Below, one piece after another: positions 7,032 to 15,335 of a stretch of DNA of 23,315 nucleotides (position 1 is its first letter; every line of letters starts with the position of its first letter). The stretch is taken from NCBI RefSeq assembly GCF_031844845.1, contig NZ_JAVRMB020000386.1, positions 1 through 23,315 of the forward strand, in the 5' to 3' direction. The notes below the pieces were generated by a model that was given only the letters and a program-made list of their open reading frames with translations, searched no databases and had not been told where the DNA came from. The position numbers and the translations under genes were made by a program. The stretch is from Endozoicomonas sp031844845. Lineage in GTDB: Bacteria > Pseudomonadota > Gammaproteobacteria > Pseudomonadales > Endozoicomonadaceae.

Positions 7032-9617
7032 ATGTCTGCTGAAGCTATTCGATACCTTATTTTATTTATTTCTTTGGGACTGTTGATGTTGATGCAGATT
7101 GGTTTTCTGTGTCTGGAAAGCGGTATTGTCAGATCTAAAAACAGTATCAATGTAGCCGCCAAAAATCTCCTGGATCTGATGCTGGTTATTTTATTATTCT
7201 GGGTGCTTGGTTATTCCATGATGTTTGGCAGTTCTTATTTTGGCCTTATTGGTCGCTTATCTCCGCTTTATATTCCTCCGGACGATATGTTTAAGCCTCT
7301 GTTTTTTCTCTTTCAGGCCATGTTTGCTGCTACTGCCGTTACGATTGTTTCCGGCCCTGTAGCTGAGCGATGCTCTCTTAAGGGGTATTTGGTTATTGTA
7401 TTGATCGTTACCCTTTTTATCTATCCGGTGGTTGGGCACTGGGTCTGGGGTGGGCTGTACCTGGGGGAGCAGGTGGGCTGGCTGGAAAAAGAGGGATTTT
7501 ATGATTTCGCAGGTTCCTCGGTCGTCCATGTGACGGGTGGGGGTGTGGCATTAGCGGCGGTCATGGTTCTTGGCCCAAGGATGGGCTATCTGGAAAAGTT
7601 GTCAGCAGGGTTTGCCGGTCACAGTATGGTGACAACGATATTGGGCTATCTGTTCCTGTGGCTTGGCTGGTTCGGGTTTAACGGGGGCAGTGTTGTATTA
7701 GGTGACCTTTCCCGGCTTCCGACGGTGCTTATGAATACCGCGATCGCTGGATCCGCAGGGGGATTTGGTGTTTTGGCGCTTGAGTTAGTGAAGGGGGAGA
7801 AGCTGAATATTCTTAGCCTCGCCAATGGCATTATTTCCGGTCTGGTCAGTGTCACTGCCGGGTGCGACATTTTTTCAGCGGGTTCGGCCGTGGTGGTGGG
7901 GCTTTGTGGTGGCCTTCTTGCCTATTTTGCCAGTACATTTCTGGTCAAGTTTAAAATTGATGACCCGGTAGAGGGCATTCCGGTTCATTTGATCGCGGGG
8001 ATTTGGGGAACTCTGGCGGTAGCCCTGTTTGCCGTTACCGATGCCATTCCTGACTCATTGAGTCGCTTGCAATGGTTCTTTGTTCAGCTCAGGGGCACCC
8101 TGATTATTGCTGTCTGGGCTGTCGGTACAGCATGGATTTTTTTGAAGCTGTACAATTACATAGTCCCTCTGCGGGTGAGTTCCGATGGCGAGGAAGCTGG
8201 GCTCAATTTTACCGAACATGGGGCAAGAACTGAGATGTATGACCTGCTGCAGGACATGAAAAGCCAGCAGGACAGTGGTGACTTTTCCCGGGAGGTTCGC
8301 GTAGAGCCTTATTCGGAGATAGGTCAGGTGGGTTTTCAGTATAATCAGGTCACCCAAAGTTTTAATACTGCCCAGAAGTCACTGTACGACACTATTGGAG
8401 ATCTTGAAAAAACGCGGAAAGCACTGGATGAAGCCTGTAAAAAAGCGGAAATGGCCAGTGATTATAAAAGTGCTTTCCTGGCCAATATGAGTCATGAAAT
8501 ACGTACACCCATTAATGGCGTTATCGGAATGGCTGAGTTACTGCAGTTAGAAGAGATGCCGCCTAAACAGCTGAACTACATAAAAACGATTCACTCTTCC
8601 GCCAGAGGGTTAGTTAAGATCATTAACGATATTCTTGATTACTCCAAAATTGAGGCGGGTGAGTTGGCTCTGGAGTTTATTGAATTTGATCTTTATGAAG
8701 TGCTTCGGGAATGTCTTGATATCTTTACCATTCAGGCCGGAGAAAAAAATCTGGAATTATCGGTTGAACTTCACCCGGATTCGCCTCGTCTTATTTATGG
8801 TGATCCCACTCGTATACGACAGATTATCATTAATTTAATGGGTAATGCCCTTAAGTTTACCGATAGTGGCAGCATCTGTCTCTATGGAGACGTCGTCAGA
8901 GTGACTGAAGGAGACAGGCTGGTGCTGTCAGTTCAGGATACGGGGATTGGAATGACAAGGGATCAGTGCGAGCGGGTTTTCACGGCTTTCCAGCAGGCGG
9001 ATCACTCTACTACCCGTCAGTATGGAGGCACCGGACTGGGGCTCTCGATAACCCGGCAGCTGGTTGAAATGATGAGCGGGGAGATAAAAGCATACAGTCA
9101 GCCAGGCAAGGGCTCTCGTTTTGAAATCTCAATTCCGACCCGTATTGCTGAAGATGTTCAGAGCGAAGCAGTGAGTTCTGTGAAGGATCCTGTTGCAGAG
9201 GAAACAACGGGCGCAGATCAATGGATAAATTCAATTTGCCATGACGTACTGGTTGCTGAAGATAATCAGGTCAATCAGATGGTTATACGGAAATACCTGG
9301 AAAAGCTGGGTATTACTGGAAAGATTTTGGAGAATGGTAAACAGGCGGTCAGTTTTTGTGAAAGTCATACCCCTCAGTTAATCCTGATGGATTGTGAAAT
9401 GCCGGAGATGGATGGTCTGACGGCGACCAGAATGATTCGTGAACAGAAACATCACAAAATACAGCCCATAATCATTGGCCTCAGTGCTCACGCTATGAAA
9501 GACCATGAACAACAAGGGTTGTCTGCCGGGATGGATGCCTACCTTACCAAACCCGTGACACTGGATCAGCTCAAGTCTTCTCTTCTTCAGTTCTTCAAAG
9601 GATTGCCCGAAGAATAG
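7032..9617 (+). CDS. Ammonium transporter-histidine kinase-receiver fusion, likely ammonium sensor
   Basis: One 861-residue chain joins three modules. Residues 1-380 are an Amt/Mep channel of about eleven membrane helices, with the FQAMFAAT segment, Asp158 in YDFAG, and both pore histidines (His166 in VVHVTGG, His319 in PVHLIAG). A helical linker (390-475) leads to a HisKA domain with phospho-acceptor His488 in MSHEIRTPINGV, then an ATPase domain with NLMGNALKFT, DTGIGM and GGTGLGLSI (about 590-715). A receiver domain (about 735-855) has Asp787 in LMDCEMPEMDG. Amt-kinase fusions are known, for example Ks-Amt5 of Kuenenia. Intact channel residues suggest that ammonium occupancy drives phosphorelay. 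No response regulator or glnK lies nearby, so the target is unknown. GTG at 7026 is in frame, but GGGA at 7021-7024 is correctly spaced only for ATG 7032. Confidence 0.93.
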   Translation: MSAEAIRYLILFISLGLLMLMQIGFLCLESGIVRSKNSINVAAKNLLDLMLVILLFWVLGYSMMFGSSYFGLIGRLSPLYIPPDDMFKPLFFLFQAMFAATAVTIVSGPVAERCSLKGYLVIVLIVTLFIYPVVGHWVWGGLYLGEQVGWLEKEGFYDFAGSSVVHVTGGGVALAAVMVLGPRMGYLEKLSAGFAGHSMVTTILGYLFLWLGWFGFNGGSVVLGDLSRLPTVLMNTAIAGSAGGFGVLALELVKGEKLNILSLANGIISGLVSVTAGCDIFSAGSAVVVGLCGGLLAYFASTFLVKFKIDDPVEGIPVHLIAGIWGTLAVALFAVTDAIPDSLSRLQWFFVQLRGTLIIAVWAVGTAWIFLKLYNYIVPLRVSSDGEEAGLNFTEHGARTEMYDLLQDMKSQQDSGDFSREVRVEPYSEIGQVGFQYNQVTQSFNTAQKSLYDTIGDLEKTRKALDEACKKAEMASDYKSAFLANMSHEIRTPINGVIGMAELLQLEEMPPKQLNYIKTIHSSARGLVKIINDILDYSKIEAGELALEFIEFDLYEVLRECLDIFTIQAGEKNLELSVELHPDSPRLIYGDPTRIRQIIINLMGNALKFTDSGSICLYGDVVRVTEGDRLVLSVQDTGIGMTRDQCERVFTAFQQADHSTTRQYGGTGLGLSITRQLVEMMSGEIKAYSQPGKGSRFEISIPTRIAEDVQSEAVSSVKDPVAEETTGADQWINSICHDVLVAEDNQVNQMVIRKYLEKLGITGKILENGKQAVSFCESHTPQLILMDCEMPEMDGLTATRMIREQKHHKIQPIIIGLSAHAMKDHEQQGLSAGMDAYLTKPVTLDQLKSSLLQFFKGLPEE

Positions 9618-9774
9618 ATAACCAGTGACCAGATGAAATCTGCAGCCTGACTCCTTATACTGGAGACTTTCTTAACACTTTCTCAACTCTTTATCACCGC
9701 GCGCAGAATAATCTTTTGTCCGATGTCAGGTGCGATGCTGAGACTTTTTCCAATTTTTATGCATTAGTGTATCA

Positions 9775-11598
9775 ATGTCTGATCCAGCTCTGGATATTTT
9801 AAAAAATACGTTTGGTTACCCGTCCTTTCGGGGGTTTCAGCGCGAGGTGATCAGTGAGATTGTCTCGGGTCGTGATGCTCTGGTGCTGATGCCAACAGGG
9901 GGCGGTAAGTCTCTCTGTTACCAGATCCCTGCGCTGCTCAGGGGCGGTACGGCAGTTGTCGTTTCTCCCCTGATTGCCTTGATGGAAGACCAGATGCGCA
10001 GCCTTCGTGAGCTGGGTATCCGTGCTGACTGTTTGCACTCGGCTATGTTGCCGGAAGCGCGTCTGCAGGTGGAGCGTGAGTTGCTGCTGGGGGAAATTGA
10101 TTTACTGTATGTGGCGCCTGAAAGGTTACTTACAGAGTCAATGCAAAGGCTGTTGGATCAGATTCAGGTCGCTCTGTTTGCCATTGATGAAGCCCACTGT
10201 GTGTCCCAGTGGGGGCATGATTTCCGACCCGAGTACCTCCAGCTTTCCTGCCTTCAGACCCGTTTTCCTGGCGTGCCCAGAATCGCCCTGACCGCCACTG
10301 CTGATTTGCGAACCCGTCAGGAAATCAGGGAGCGTTTGGGGCTGGCGTCAGCAAAGGTCTTCACAGACAGTTTTAACCGACCCAATATCTTCTACCGCAT
10401 CAGTCAGAAAAAACAGGGTAAACAGCAGCTGCTGAATTTTCTGCAGAAAGAACACACTGATGATTCTGGTATTGTTTACTGCCTGTCCCGCAAAAAGGTT
10501 GAGCAGATAGCCCAGTGGTTATCTCAGGCGGGGCGAAAGGCACTGCCTTATCATGCGGGTTTGCCTGCGGAACAGCGTCGGTCAAATCAGCATCGTTTTA
10601 TTGCTGAGGAAGGCATTATTATCGTGGCCACGATTGCTTTTGGTATGGGCATTGATAAACCGGATGTACGGTTTGTTGCTCATCTGGATCTGCCAAAAAG
10701 CATTGAGGCCTATTATCAGGAGACCGGGCGTGCCGGGCGGGATGGTCTGCCGGCTACCGCCTGGATGGTTTATGGCTTACAGGATGTGGTGCTTCTGAAA
10801 CAGCTTCAGGCTCGCTCTACCGCCAGCCCGCAGATACAGCAGATAGAACGGCAAAAGCTTGAGACGATGCTGGCATTGTGTGAAGTGACCGGGTGTAGAC
10901 GTCAAGTGTTGCTCAATTATTTTGATGAACCGCTGGCGAAACCCTGTGGCTATTGTGACCTTTGTCTTGAACCGGCAGAGATGTGGGATGGGACGGAAGT
11001 CGCCCGCAAAGCGTTGTCCTGCATTTATCGCAGTGGACAGAACTTTGGGGTTGCCCACCTGGTGGATATTTTGCTGGGTAAAAGTACTGATAAAATCCGA
11101 CGCTTTGGTCATGATCGACTCAGTACATTTGGTATTGGTAAAGCGTTGGATCAGAACAGCTGGCGCTCGGTGTATCGCCAGCTGGTGGCCAGGGGTTATG
11201 TCAATGTTGATCACGACAGTCATGGTGCCCTGAAGCTGAATGAGAAGTGTCGTTTATTGTTAAAAGGCGATGAGCAGATTCAGCTGCGTCGTGACCGCTA
11301 TGAGCCATCTGAGAAGTATCAGCAGGAATACCGGGAAGTGGGGCGTGTGGTGGTTGAAGAGCATGACCAGACGCTATGGGAGCAGCTCCGTCAGCTGCGG
11401 CGCAGCCTTGCTGAGGAACAGAATGTACCTGCCTATGTGATTGTCAACGACAGAACCCTGATGGAGTTGATGAAATACCGCCCCCGCACCCGGCTGGAGT
11501 TATCGCAGATATCGGGCATTGGTCAGCATAAGCTGGAAAAATATGGTGATGCGTTATTAAAGGCGCTGGCTGACTACGCCTCTTCTGAGCCGGCCTGA
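9775..11598 (+). CDS. recQ: ATP-dependent DNA helicase RecQ
   Basis: RecQ is a 3'-5' helicase that unwinds DNA for RecF-type recombination and stalled-fork repair. The 607 residues equal the family norm (609 in E. coli). Motifs in order: Walker A TGGGKS (41-46), DEAH (138-141), ALTATAD (171-177), and QETGRAGRDG (315-324). A zinc site follows, with Cys374, Cys391, Cys394 and Cys397 in CRRQVLLNYF...CGYCDLC, then the winged helix. A C-terminal HRDC domain (about 525-600) contains YVIVNDRTLMELMKYRP. The start gives the expected spacing to the helicase core, although its Shine-Dalgarno match is weak. The 3' end overlaps the convergent sprT gene by 25 bases, so there is no room for a conventional terminator between them. 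Confidence 0.98.
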   Translation: MSDPALDILKNTFGYPSFRGFQREVISEIVSGRDALVLMPTGGGKSLCYQIPALLRGGTAVVVSPLIALMEDQMRSLRELGIRADCLHSAMLPEARLQVERELLLGEIDLLYVAPERLLTESMQRLLDQIQVALFAIDEAHCVSQWGHDFRPEYLQLSCLQTRFPGVPRIALTATADLRTRQEIRERLGLASAKVFTDSFNRPNIFYRISQKKQGKQQLLNFLQKEHTDDSGIVYCLSRKKVEQIAQWLSQAGRKALPYHAGLPAEQRRSNQHRFIAEEGIIIVATIAFGMGIDKPDVRFVAHLDLPKSIEAYYQETGRAGRDGLPATAWMVYGLQDVVLLKQLQARSTASPQIQQIERQKLETMLALCEVTGCRRQVLLNYFDEPLAKPCGYCDLCLEPAEMWDGTEVARKALSCIYRSGQNFGVAHLVDILLGKSTDKIRRFGHDRLSTFGIGKALDQNSWRSVYRQLVARGYVNVDHDSHGALKLNEKCRLLLKGDEQIQLRRDRYEPSEKYQQEYREVGRVVVEEHDQTLWEQLRQLRRSLAEEQNVPAYVIVNDRTLMELMKYRPRTRLELSQISGIGQHKLEKYGDALLKALADYASSEPA

Positions 11599-12089
11599 AT
11601 CTTGCCGAGGTATTTAAGGGGGGCTCTGCAAGTGGTGCATAGATAGACAGTCCCTTTTTGCGAACGGTTATGGCGTGTCGTCCCCAGAGGGATGGTTTTT
11701 CCCTGGCACTGGCATTGATAAAGCCAGTCTCTTCGGCTGCTGCGCTGGGTATCGTAACTGTGGCAGCGATCTGCGGGTAATTGAAAAACAGCCATCATTA
11801 TTGACTGCCACTCCCGGCCATGGGCGCGAATCCGCGGACCATAGAGCTCGTAAGCCAGCAGGTGTGCTACTTCATGAGCAACCGTTTGTTTTAGAAAATG
11901 GTCCCGGTTTTCGTTCAGAAGCACAGGGTTAAAACGAAGCTGACGTTTTTCAATCCAGGCCTGACCTGCGGTTTGTCCCTTTAAATCCAGTCGAATATAG
12001 GGTTTTTGAAAACGCCTGTTGAGGCGCTTCTCTGCCTGAGCGTATAACTCAATCACTCTCTGCTGCAATTGATGAAGATCTGATGTCAA
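11574..12089 (-). CDS. sprT: SprT-family zinc metalloprotease-like protein
   Basis: SprT-like proteins carry a zincin active site; the eukaryotic relative SPRTN cleaves DNA-protein crosslinks, but the bacterial role is poorly known. The active site is HEVAH followed 14 residues later by a third ligand His in HGREW. SAG-type family residues appear as TAGQAW, and NPVLL matches the E. coli protein. A C-terminal zinc ribbon has CQC and CTTC pairs. The frame stays open upstream to ATG 12332, but the extra 81 residues look non-coding and match no SprT. I place the start near TTG 12089, giving about 171 residues against 165 in E. coli; no good ribosome site marks it, so the start is uncertain. The gene ends inside the 3' end of convergent recQ. 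Confidence 0.85.
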   Translation of the reverse strand: MTSDLHQLQQRVIELYAQAEKRLNRRFQKPYIRLDLKGQTAGQAWIEKRQLRFNPVLLNENRDHFLKQTVAHEVAHLLAYELYGPRIRAHGREWQSIMMAVFQLPADRCHSYDTQRSSRRDWLYQCQCQGKTIPLGTTRHNRSQKGTVYLCTTCRAPLKYLGKIQAGSEEA

Positions 12090-12459
12090 GCTAACGGGCC
12101 ATTGGTAGAAATGAGTAAGGAGATGAGAATAGCTGATTTGATCGCCAGGGAGAATGCTCCGGGTCGGCGTCGGAGTGATTTTCTCAATAGGTTGTGTAAT
12201 GCGGAAACTGCGTCTATCAGGCCAATCAGTATAAAAATGGCAGTAAATACTACGGTCGGAGCTGAAAACAAGACCAGAAAAAATGATGTTACATACGACA
12301 ACAGCATCGTTTATACCCGGGTTAAACACCATGTACCGTTATTGAGATCGTTGGAGTAATGGGTACATTGGCAATTATATGTTTGAAATTGAATAGAGTC
12401 CTTTCGCCGGGTATATAGATAGCTGGTTCTGACAGAACCAGCCAGTTTAAGTTTGAAAT
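12090..12459. other. Spacer between the Yip1 gene and sprT
   Basis: These 370 bases hold the upstream region of sprT and the terminator hairpin of the Yip1 gene. GTTTGAAATT followed by (g/t)AATAG occurs at 12381-12396 and again at 12451-12466, the second copy overlapping the Yip1 stop codon. The sprT frame is open through much of this stretch, but the peptide is not family-like. I see nothing else. Confidence 0.5.
12422..12442 (-). terminator. Terminator hairpin after the Yip1-family gene
   Basis: GCTGGTTCTG (12422-12431) and CAGAACCAGC (12433-12442) are perfectly complementary around a single base, giving a tight stem. It lies 18 bases beyond the Yip1 stop codon on the - strand and is followed there by TATCTATATA, A+T-rich rather than a pure U-run. 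Confidence 0.55.
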
Positions 12460-13071
12460 TTAATAGGCCTGAACATACTCTGGCCCAACACCCATCCCCC
12501 AGAAAATAACCGTGGTGATCATGATGGATACCAGAACCACCAGACCAATACAAAGTATTGAGCAGGCATAGATAAAACCCTGTTCCCGGGGAATCTTCAT
12601 AAATACATGAAGCCCGTTGTAGAGAAGATAAGCGGTGGCTGATACGGCAACCGTGCCGGCAATAATAGCCAGCCATAACGACGGGTAGAGACCACAAATA
12701 CCTGTCAGAAAGAGTGGGTATGCCGTATAGCAGGTGAATGCGGTGCAGTCACTGAGTGTCGGGTTGCTGTTGAAGTTATTACTCATCCAGCGCATGGACC
12801 AGCTCATGACGGCGACACCACAGATTATGGCCAGCCAGGCAAGAACGGACATCCATAAAGCGCTCTCAGGGGTGAGTCGGACGACATTAGTGCTTCCGGG
12901 CAGGCTCCAGCCTATCATTGTGGTGCCAATGTAGGTGCAGATTGCGGGTAATGCTGCCAGCCAGATGATTTGGCCAAGATAGAGCTGAATCAACCCGGGC
13001 GGGTTTTTCCGAATGCTGACCCATTCGTTATCGGGCTCCGTGAGCAAACCCCAGAAATGGTTAAGGATCAT
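12460..13071 (-). CDS. Yip1-family inner membrane protein
   Basis: This 203-residue protein is mostly membrane. About five hydrophobic helices follow an amphipathic N-terminus (MILNHFWGLLTEPDNEWVSIR). The W-x3-P-x-x-W element near the start, the AAL-P helix (about 38-55), WSMRWMSNNF (about 90-99), TCYTAYPLFLTGI (about 113-125) and the C-terminal pair of helices are the pattern of bacterial Yip1-domain proteins. Their function is unknown; the eukaryotic family acts in vesicle traffic, which does not transfer here. ATG 13071 has GGAG upstream at a spacing of about 9 bases. It is followed by a hairpin terminator and appears to be transcribed alone. Confidence 0.8.
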   Translation of the reverse strand: MILNHFWGLLTEPDNEWVSIRKNPPGLIQLYLGQIIWLAALPAICTYIGTTMIGWSLPGSTNVVRLTPESALWMSVLAWLAIICGVAVMSWSMRWMSNNFNSNPTLSDCTAFTCYTAYPLFLTGICGLYPSLWLAIIAGTVAVSATAYLLYNGLHVFMKIPREQGFIYACSILCIGLVVLVSIMITTVIFWGMGVGPEYVQAY

Positions 13072-13368
13072 AATAGTGACTCCATTTATTCGGTAAAATA
13101 TCAGGCCATTTCTTCCATTGACGTGGTGGATACTGATACTGACCGGCGGTTAACCTTTGTTATTATTATTGGCTCTCTGCAGGGTTTTTCCATTGCAGAA
13201 CAGCGTTAAGCCGCACCACAAGTGTTTACATACTTGGTTCAGCTTGTAAAGAGTCCGGGCATTTTTTAAAGGTTTTTCTGCCTTTTCTGGCGATAAGCCT
13301 TTACTCTATTGCTATCACGTTTTTTAGCTCATGCTGCTTTGGCTCATGGCTGTTTTGCTGAGGAATAC
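13072..13368. other. Divergent spacer, Yip1 gene and Bax-like gene
   Basis: These 297 bases separate two divergent genes and should contain both promoters. The reading frame of the Bax-like protein is open for a further 20 codons upstream (from TTG 13309), but that part has no ribosome site. I see no repeat or RNA gene. Confidence 0.45.
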
Positions 13369-14208
13369 ATGCTCAATAAGCTTGATAAAATAATGCTGGC
13401 TGTTTTGTTGGCCTTACTGGTGACTTCTGGCGGGATACACTGGCAGGATAGGGTGGAGCAACCCGTTGAACCCGAAGCTGTTGCCCAGGTGGCGGTCGGG
13501 GAAGTGGCGGCACAACCCGAGTCTATGGTACCTGATTTCGGAAGTATGATGGACGTCAAAGCGAAGAAAAACGCTTTCTTTGGTTATTTACATCCACTGG
13601 TCGAGAAAGAGAATGACGTTATCCTGAAAAATCGTCAGCACATCATTGCTCTGTCATCGCTGGCAGAATTAACTGAAAATGATAAAGTCTGGCTTGCTAA
13701 TCTGGCAAAAAAGTACCGTTTGCGTGCAGTTTCTGTTTTTGATGAGGCTTTCTTTCAGGCATTGTTGACCCGAGTGGATATGATTCCTCCTTCTTTGGCG
13801 CTGGCACAATCGGCTAATGAAACCGCCTGGGGAACTTCAAGATTTGCAAGGCAGGGTAACAACTTCTTTGGTCAGTGGTGTTTCAGTTCAGGTTGTGGGA
13901 TTGTGCCTGCGGCCCGGCCAGAGGGTAAAACCTATGAAGTGCAGAAGTTTGAGGATGTTGCCGCATCGGTCAGAGCCTACATGCATAACCTGAACACCAA
14001 TCATCAGTATGAGGTGTTGCGAGAGCTAAGGGGAAAACGCCGGATAACGAAAGCGTTTATTACCGGGCCTGTGCTGGCCCATGGTTTATATGCTTACTCT
14101 ATTCGTGGTGTAGAGTATGTTGACGAGTTGCTCTCCATGATTAACAGTAATGATCTTCTGCAATATGATTTGGATAATCAGGCTGAGCTTGTTACAGGCA
14201 ACCCCTGA
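13369..14208 (+). CDS. Bax-like glucosaminidase-domain protein (peptidoglycan hydrolase)
   Basis: This 279-residue exported protein has an N-terminal signal anchor (MLNKLDKIMLAVLLALLVTSGG) and a C-terminal glucosaminidase domain of the Bax type (about residues 130-240). The catalytic Glu is Glu151 in QSANETAWGTSRFARQGNNF. It is followed by FFGQWCF, CGIVPAARPEGKTYEVQKF and DVAASVRAYMHNLNTN, which closely match the E. coli Bax family (274 residues). It would act on peptidoglycan in the periplasm while tethered to the inner membrane. ATG 13369 is chosen over TTG 13309 because GAGGA lies 4 bases upstream and the hydrophobic core then begins at once. A pair of DUF547 exported proteins follows on the same strand, suggesting a cell-envelope cluster, although the 5' end of the next gene carries a repeat. 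Confidence 0.9.
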   Translation: MLNKLDKIMLAVLLALLVTSGGIHWQDRVEQPVEPEAVAQVAVGEVAAQPESMVPDFGSMMDVKAKKNAFFGYLHPLVEKENDVILKNRQHIIALSSLAELTENDKVWLANLAKKYRLRAVSVFDEAFFQALLTRVDMIPPSLALAQSANETAWGTSRFARQGNNFFGQWCFSSGCGIVPAARPEGKTYEVQKFEDVAASVRAYMHNLNTNHQYEVLRELRGKRRITKAFITGPVLAHGLYAYSIRGVEYVDELLSMINSNDLLQYDLDNQAELVTGNP

Positions 14209-14243
14209 TTTTATCAACTAAAGACTTGGGAGATGGATTTCCC

Positions 14244-15221
14244 GTGAATATACCTATGATCACTTCAGCCAGGCTTTATTGCGTCTATTCGACAAATACT
14301 CATGAGGATGATTCGTCACCCTCTGGTATGAAAGATTTGGCCACGGAGGCACGGAGACACAGAGGAAAAGCTTTTTCTTTTCTCCGTGCCTTTGTGCCTC
14401 CGTGGCAACTTTCTTTCACGGCAAAAATATCCGTTCTTCTTATTTCTCTTTTTCTTCTTGCAGACCCGTTAATGGCTGCTCCGGCCAGTAAATACTGGGC
14501 GTACTGGGATAAAAGCAGTTCAGAGTCGGAAGAGCACATCAATCATGATCTCTGGCAGGAAATACTGGATAAATACCTGGTGCTGCGCCCGGATGGCAAT
14601 CGGTTCCGTTATCAGGAGGTTGGTCAGGAGGATCGACAAAAGCTTGAGAGCTACCTGCAGTCACTGTCTTCACTGGATCCCCGGGATTACACAAAAGCTG
14701 AGCAGAAAGCCTATTGGATCAATTTTTATAATGCACTGACGGTTAATCTTGTTTTAGAAAACTATCCGGTGAAATCCATTACCAGGATTGGTCCCTGGTA
14801 TCGTTTTGGCCCCTGGGATAGCGATATCACCCGGGTAGCGGGGCAGAAGCTGACCTTAAATGATATTGAACACAGGATTCTCCGGCCTCTCTGGGAAGAT
14901 AATAGAATTCATTATGGGGTGAACTGTGCCAGCCTGGGTTGTCCGGATCTTTCTGATCAGGCTTTTACCGCAGCGAATACTGAAATGATGCTGGATATGC
15001 TGGCCAGACGCTTTGTCCGGCAGGAAAAAGGTATGAGCTGGCTCGATGGTACGCTCACACTTTCCAGAATCTATGAGTGGTATGAAAAAGACTTTATCGA
15101 TAAGGAGGGGGTGCTGCTGCATTTACGACAGTACGCTTCGCCCGCTTCATCAAGGAAACTGAAGAAATATACCCGAGTGATTCAATATCAATATGACTGG
15201 CGATTGAATGAGTTGAAGTAG
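14244..15221 (+). CDS. DUF547 exported protein, first of a tandem pair (5' end altered by a repeat)
   Basis: This is a DUF547-family protein of unknown function. The family core is clear: EQKAYWINFYNALTVNLVL, YPVKSITRIG, LNDIEHRILRPLW and HYGVNCASLGCPDL, where the conserved Cys pair and His may form an active site or metal site. A hydrophobic signal segment (ISVLLISLFLLADPLMAAPA) stands just before the mature domain (KYWAYWDK). The upstream frame runs through a palindromic repeat (14340-14406) that encodes ATEARRHRG and similar residues, so the natural start is unclear. Candidates are GTG 14244 (GGGAG 11 bases upstream), ATG 14328, and GTG 14394 inside the repeat, the last putting the signal peptide at the very N-terminus. 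The downstream gene is a paralogue. The family call is sure, the start is not. Confidence 0.85.
   Translation: MNIPMITSARLYCVYSTNTHEDDSSPSGMKDLATEARRHRGKAFSFLRAFVPPWQLSFTAKISVLLISLFLLADPLMAAPASKYWAYWDKSSSESEEHINHDLWQEILDKYLVLRPDGNRFRYQEVGQEDRQKLESYLQSLSSLDPRDYTKAEQKAYWINFYNALTVNLVLENYPVKSITRIGPWYRFGPWDSDITRVAGQKLTLNDIEHRILRPLWEDNRIHYGVNCASLGCPDLSDQAFTAANTEMMLDMLARRFVRQEKGMSWLDGTLTLSRIYEWYEKDFIDKEGVLLHLRQYASPASSRKLKKYTRVIQYQYDWRLNELK
14340..14406. repeat. Imperfect palindromic repeat of the GCCACGGAGGCAC type
   Basis: The left arm 14340-14370 begins GCCACGGAGGCAC and ends GAGGAAAAG; the right arm 14377-14406 begins CTTTTCTCCG and ends GTGCCTCCGTGGC. The outer 13 bases pair perfectly and the rest nearly so, around a T-rich centre. 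Similar 'cacggaggcacagagg' sequences are scattered in many unrelated bacterial genomes, as I recall. It lies inside the open frame of the first DUF547 gene. A related half-copy is at 17875-17908. Confidence 0.8.
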
Positions 15222-15335
15222 CCTGTCTGGCTGCCGATCAACTTTGTTGACGTCTCTAATAAGGTTATGAGGTCTCTTATTACCTCAACCATCGTTAATT
15301 CATGGCCGCACTATAACGTTAAGAAGGTGCCTCGA

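Noticed and set aside
9618..9774. Terminator after the Amt-kinase gene
   Set aside because: Only a 4-bp CTCC/GGAG stem is visible, with no U-run.
12090..12332. N-terminal 81-residue extension of SprT to ATG 12332
   Set aside because: The added residues do not resemble SprT and would make it far longer than the family; treated as a chance open frame.
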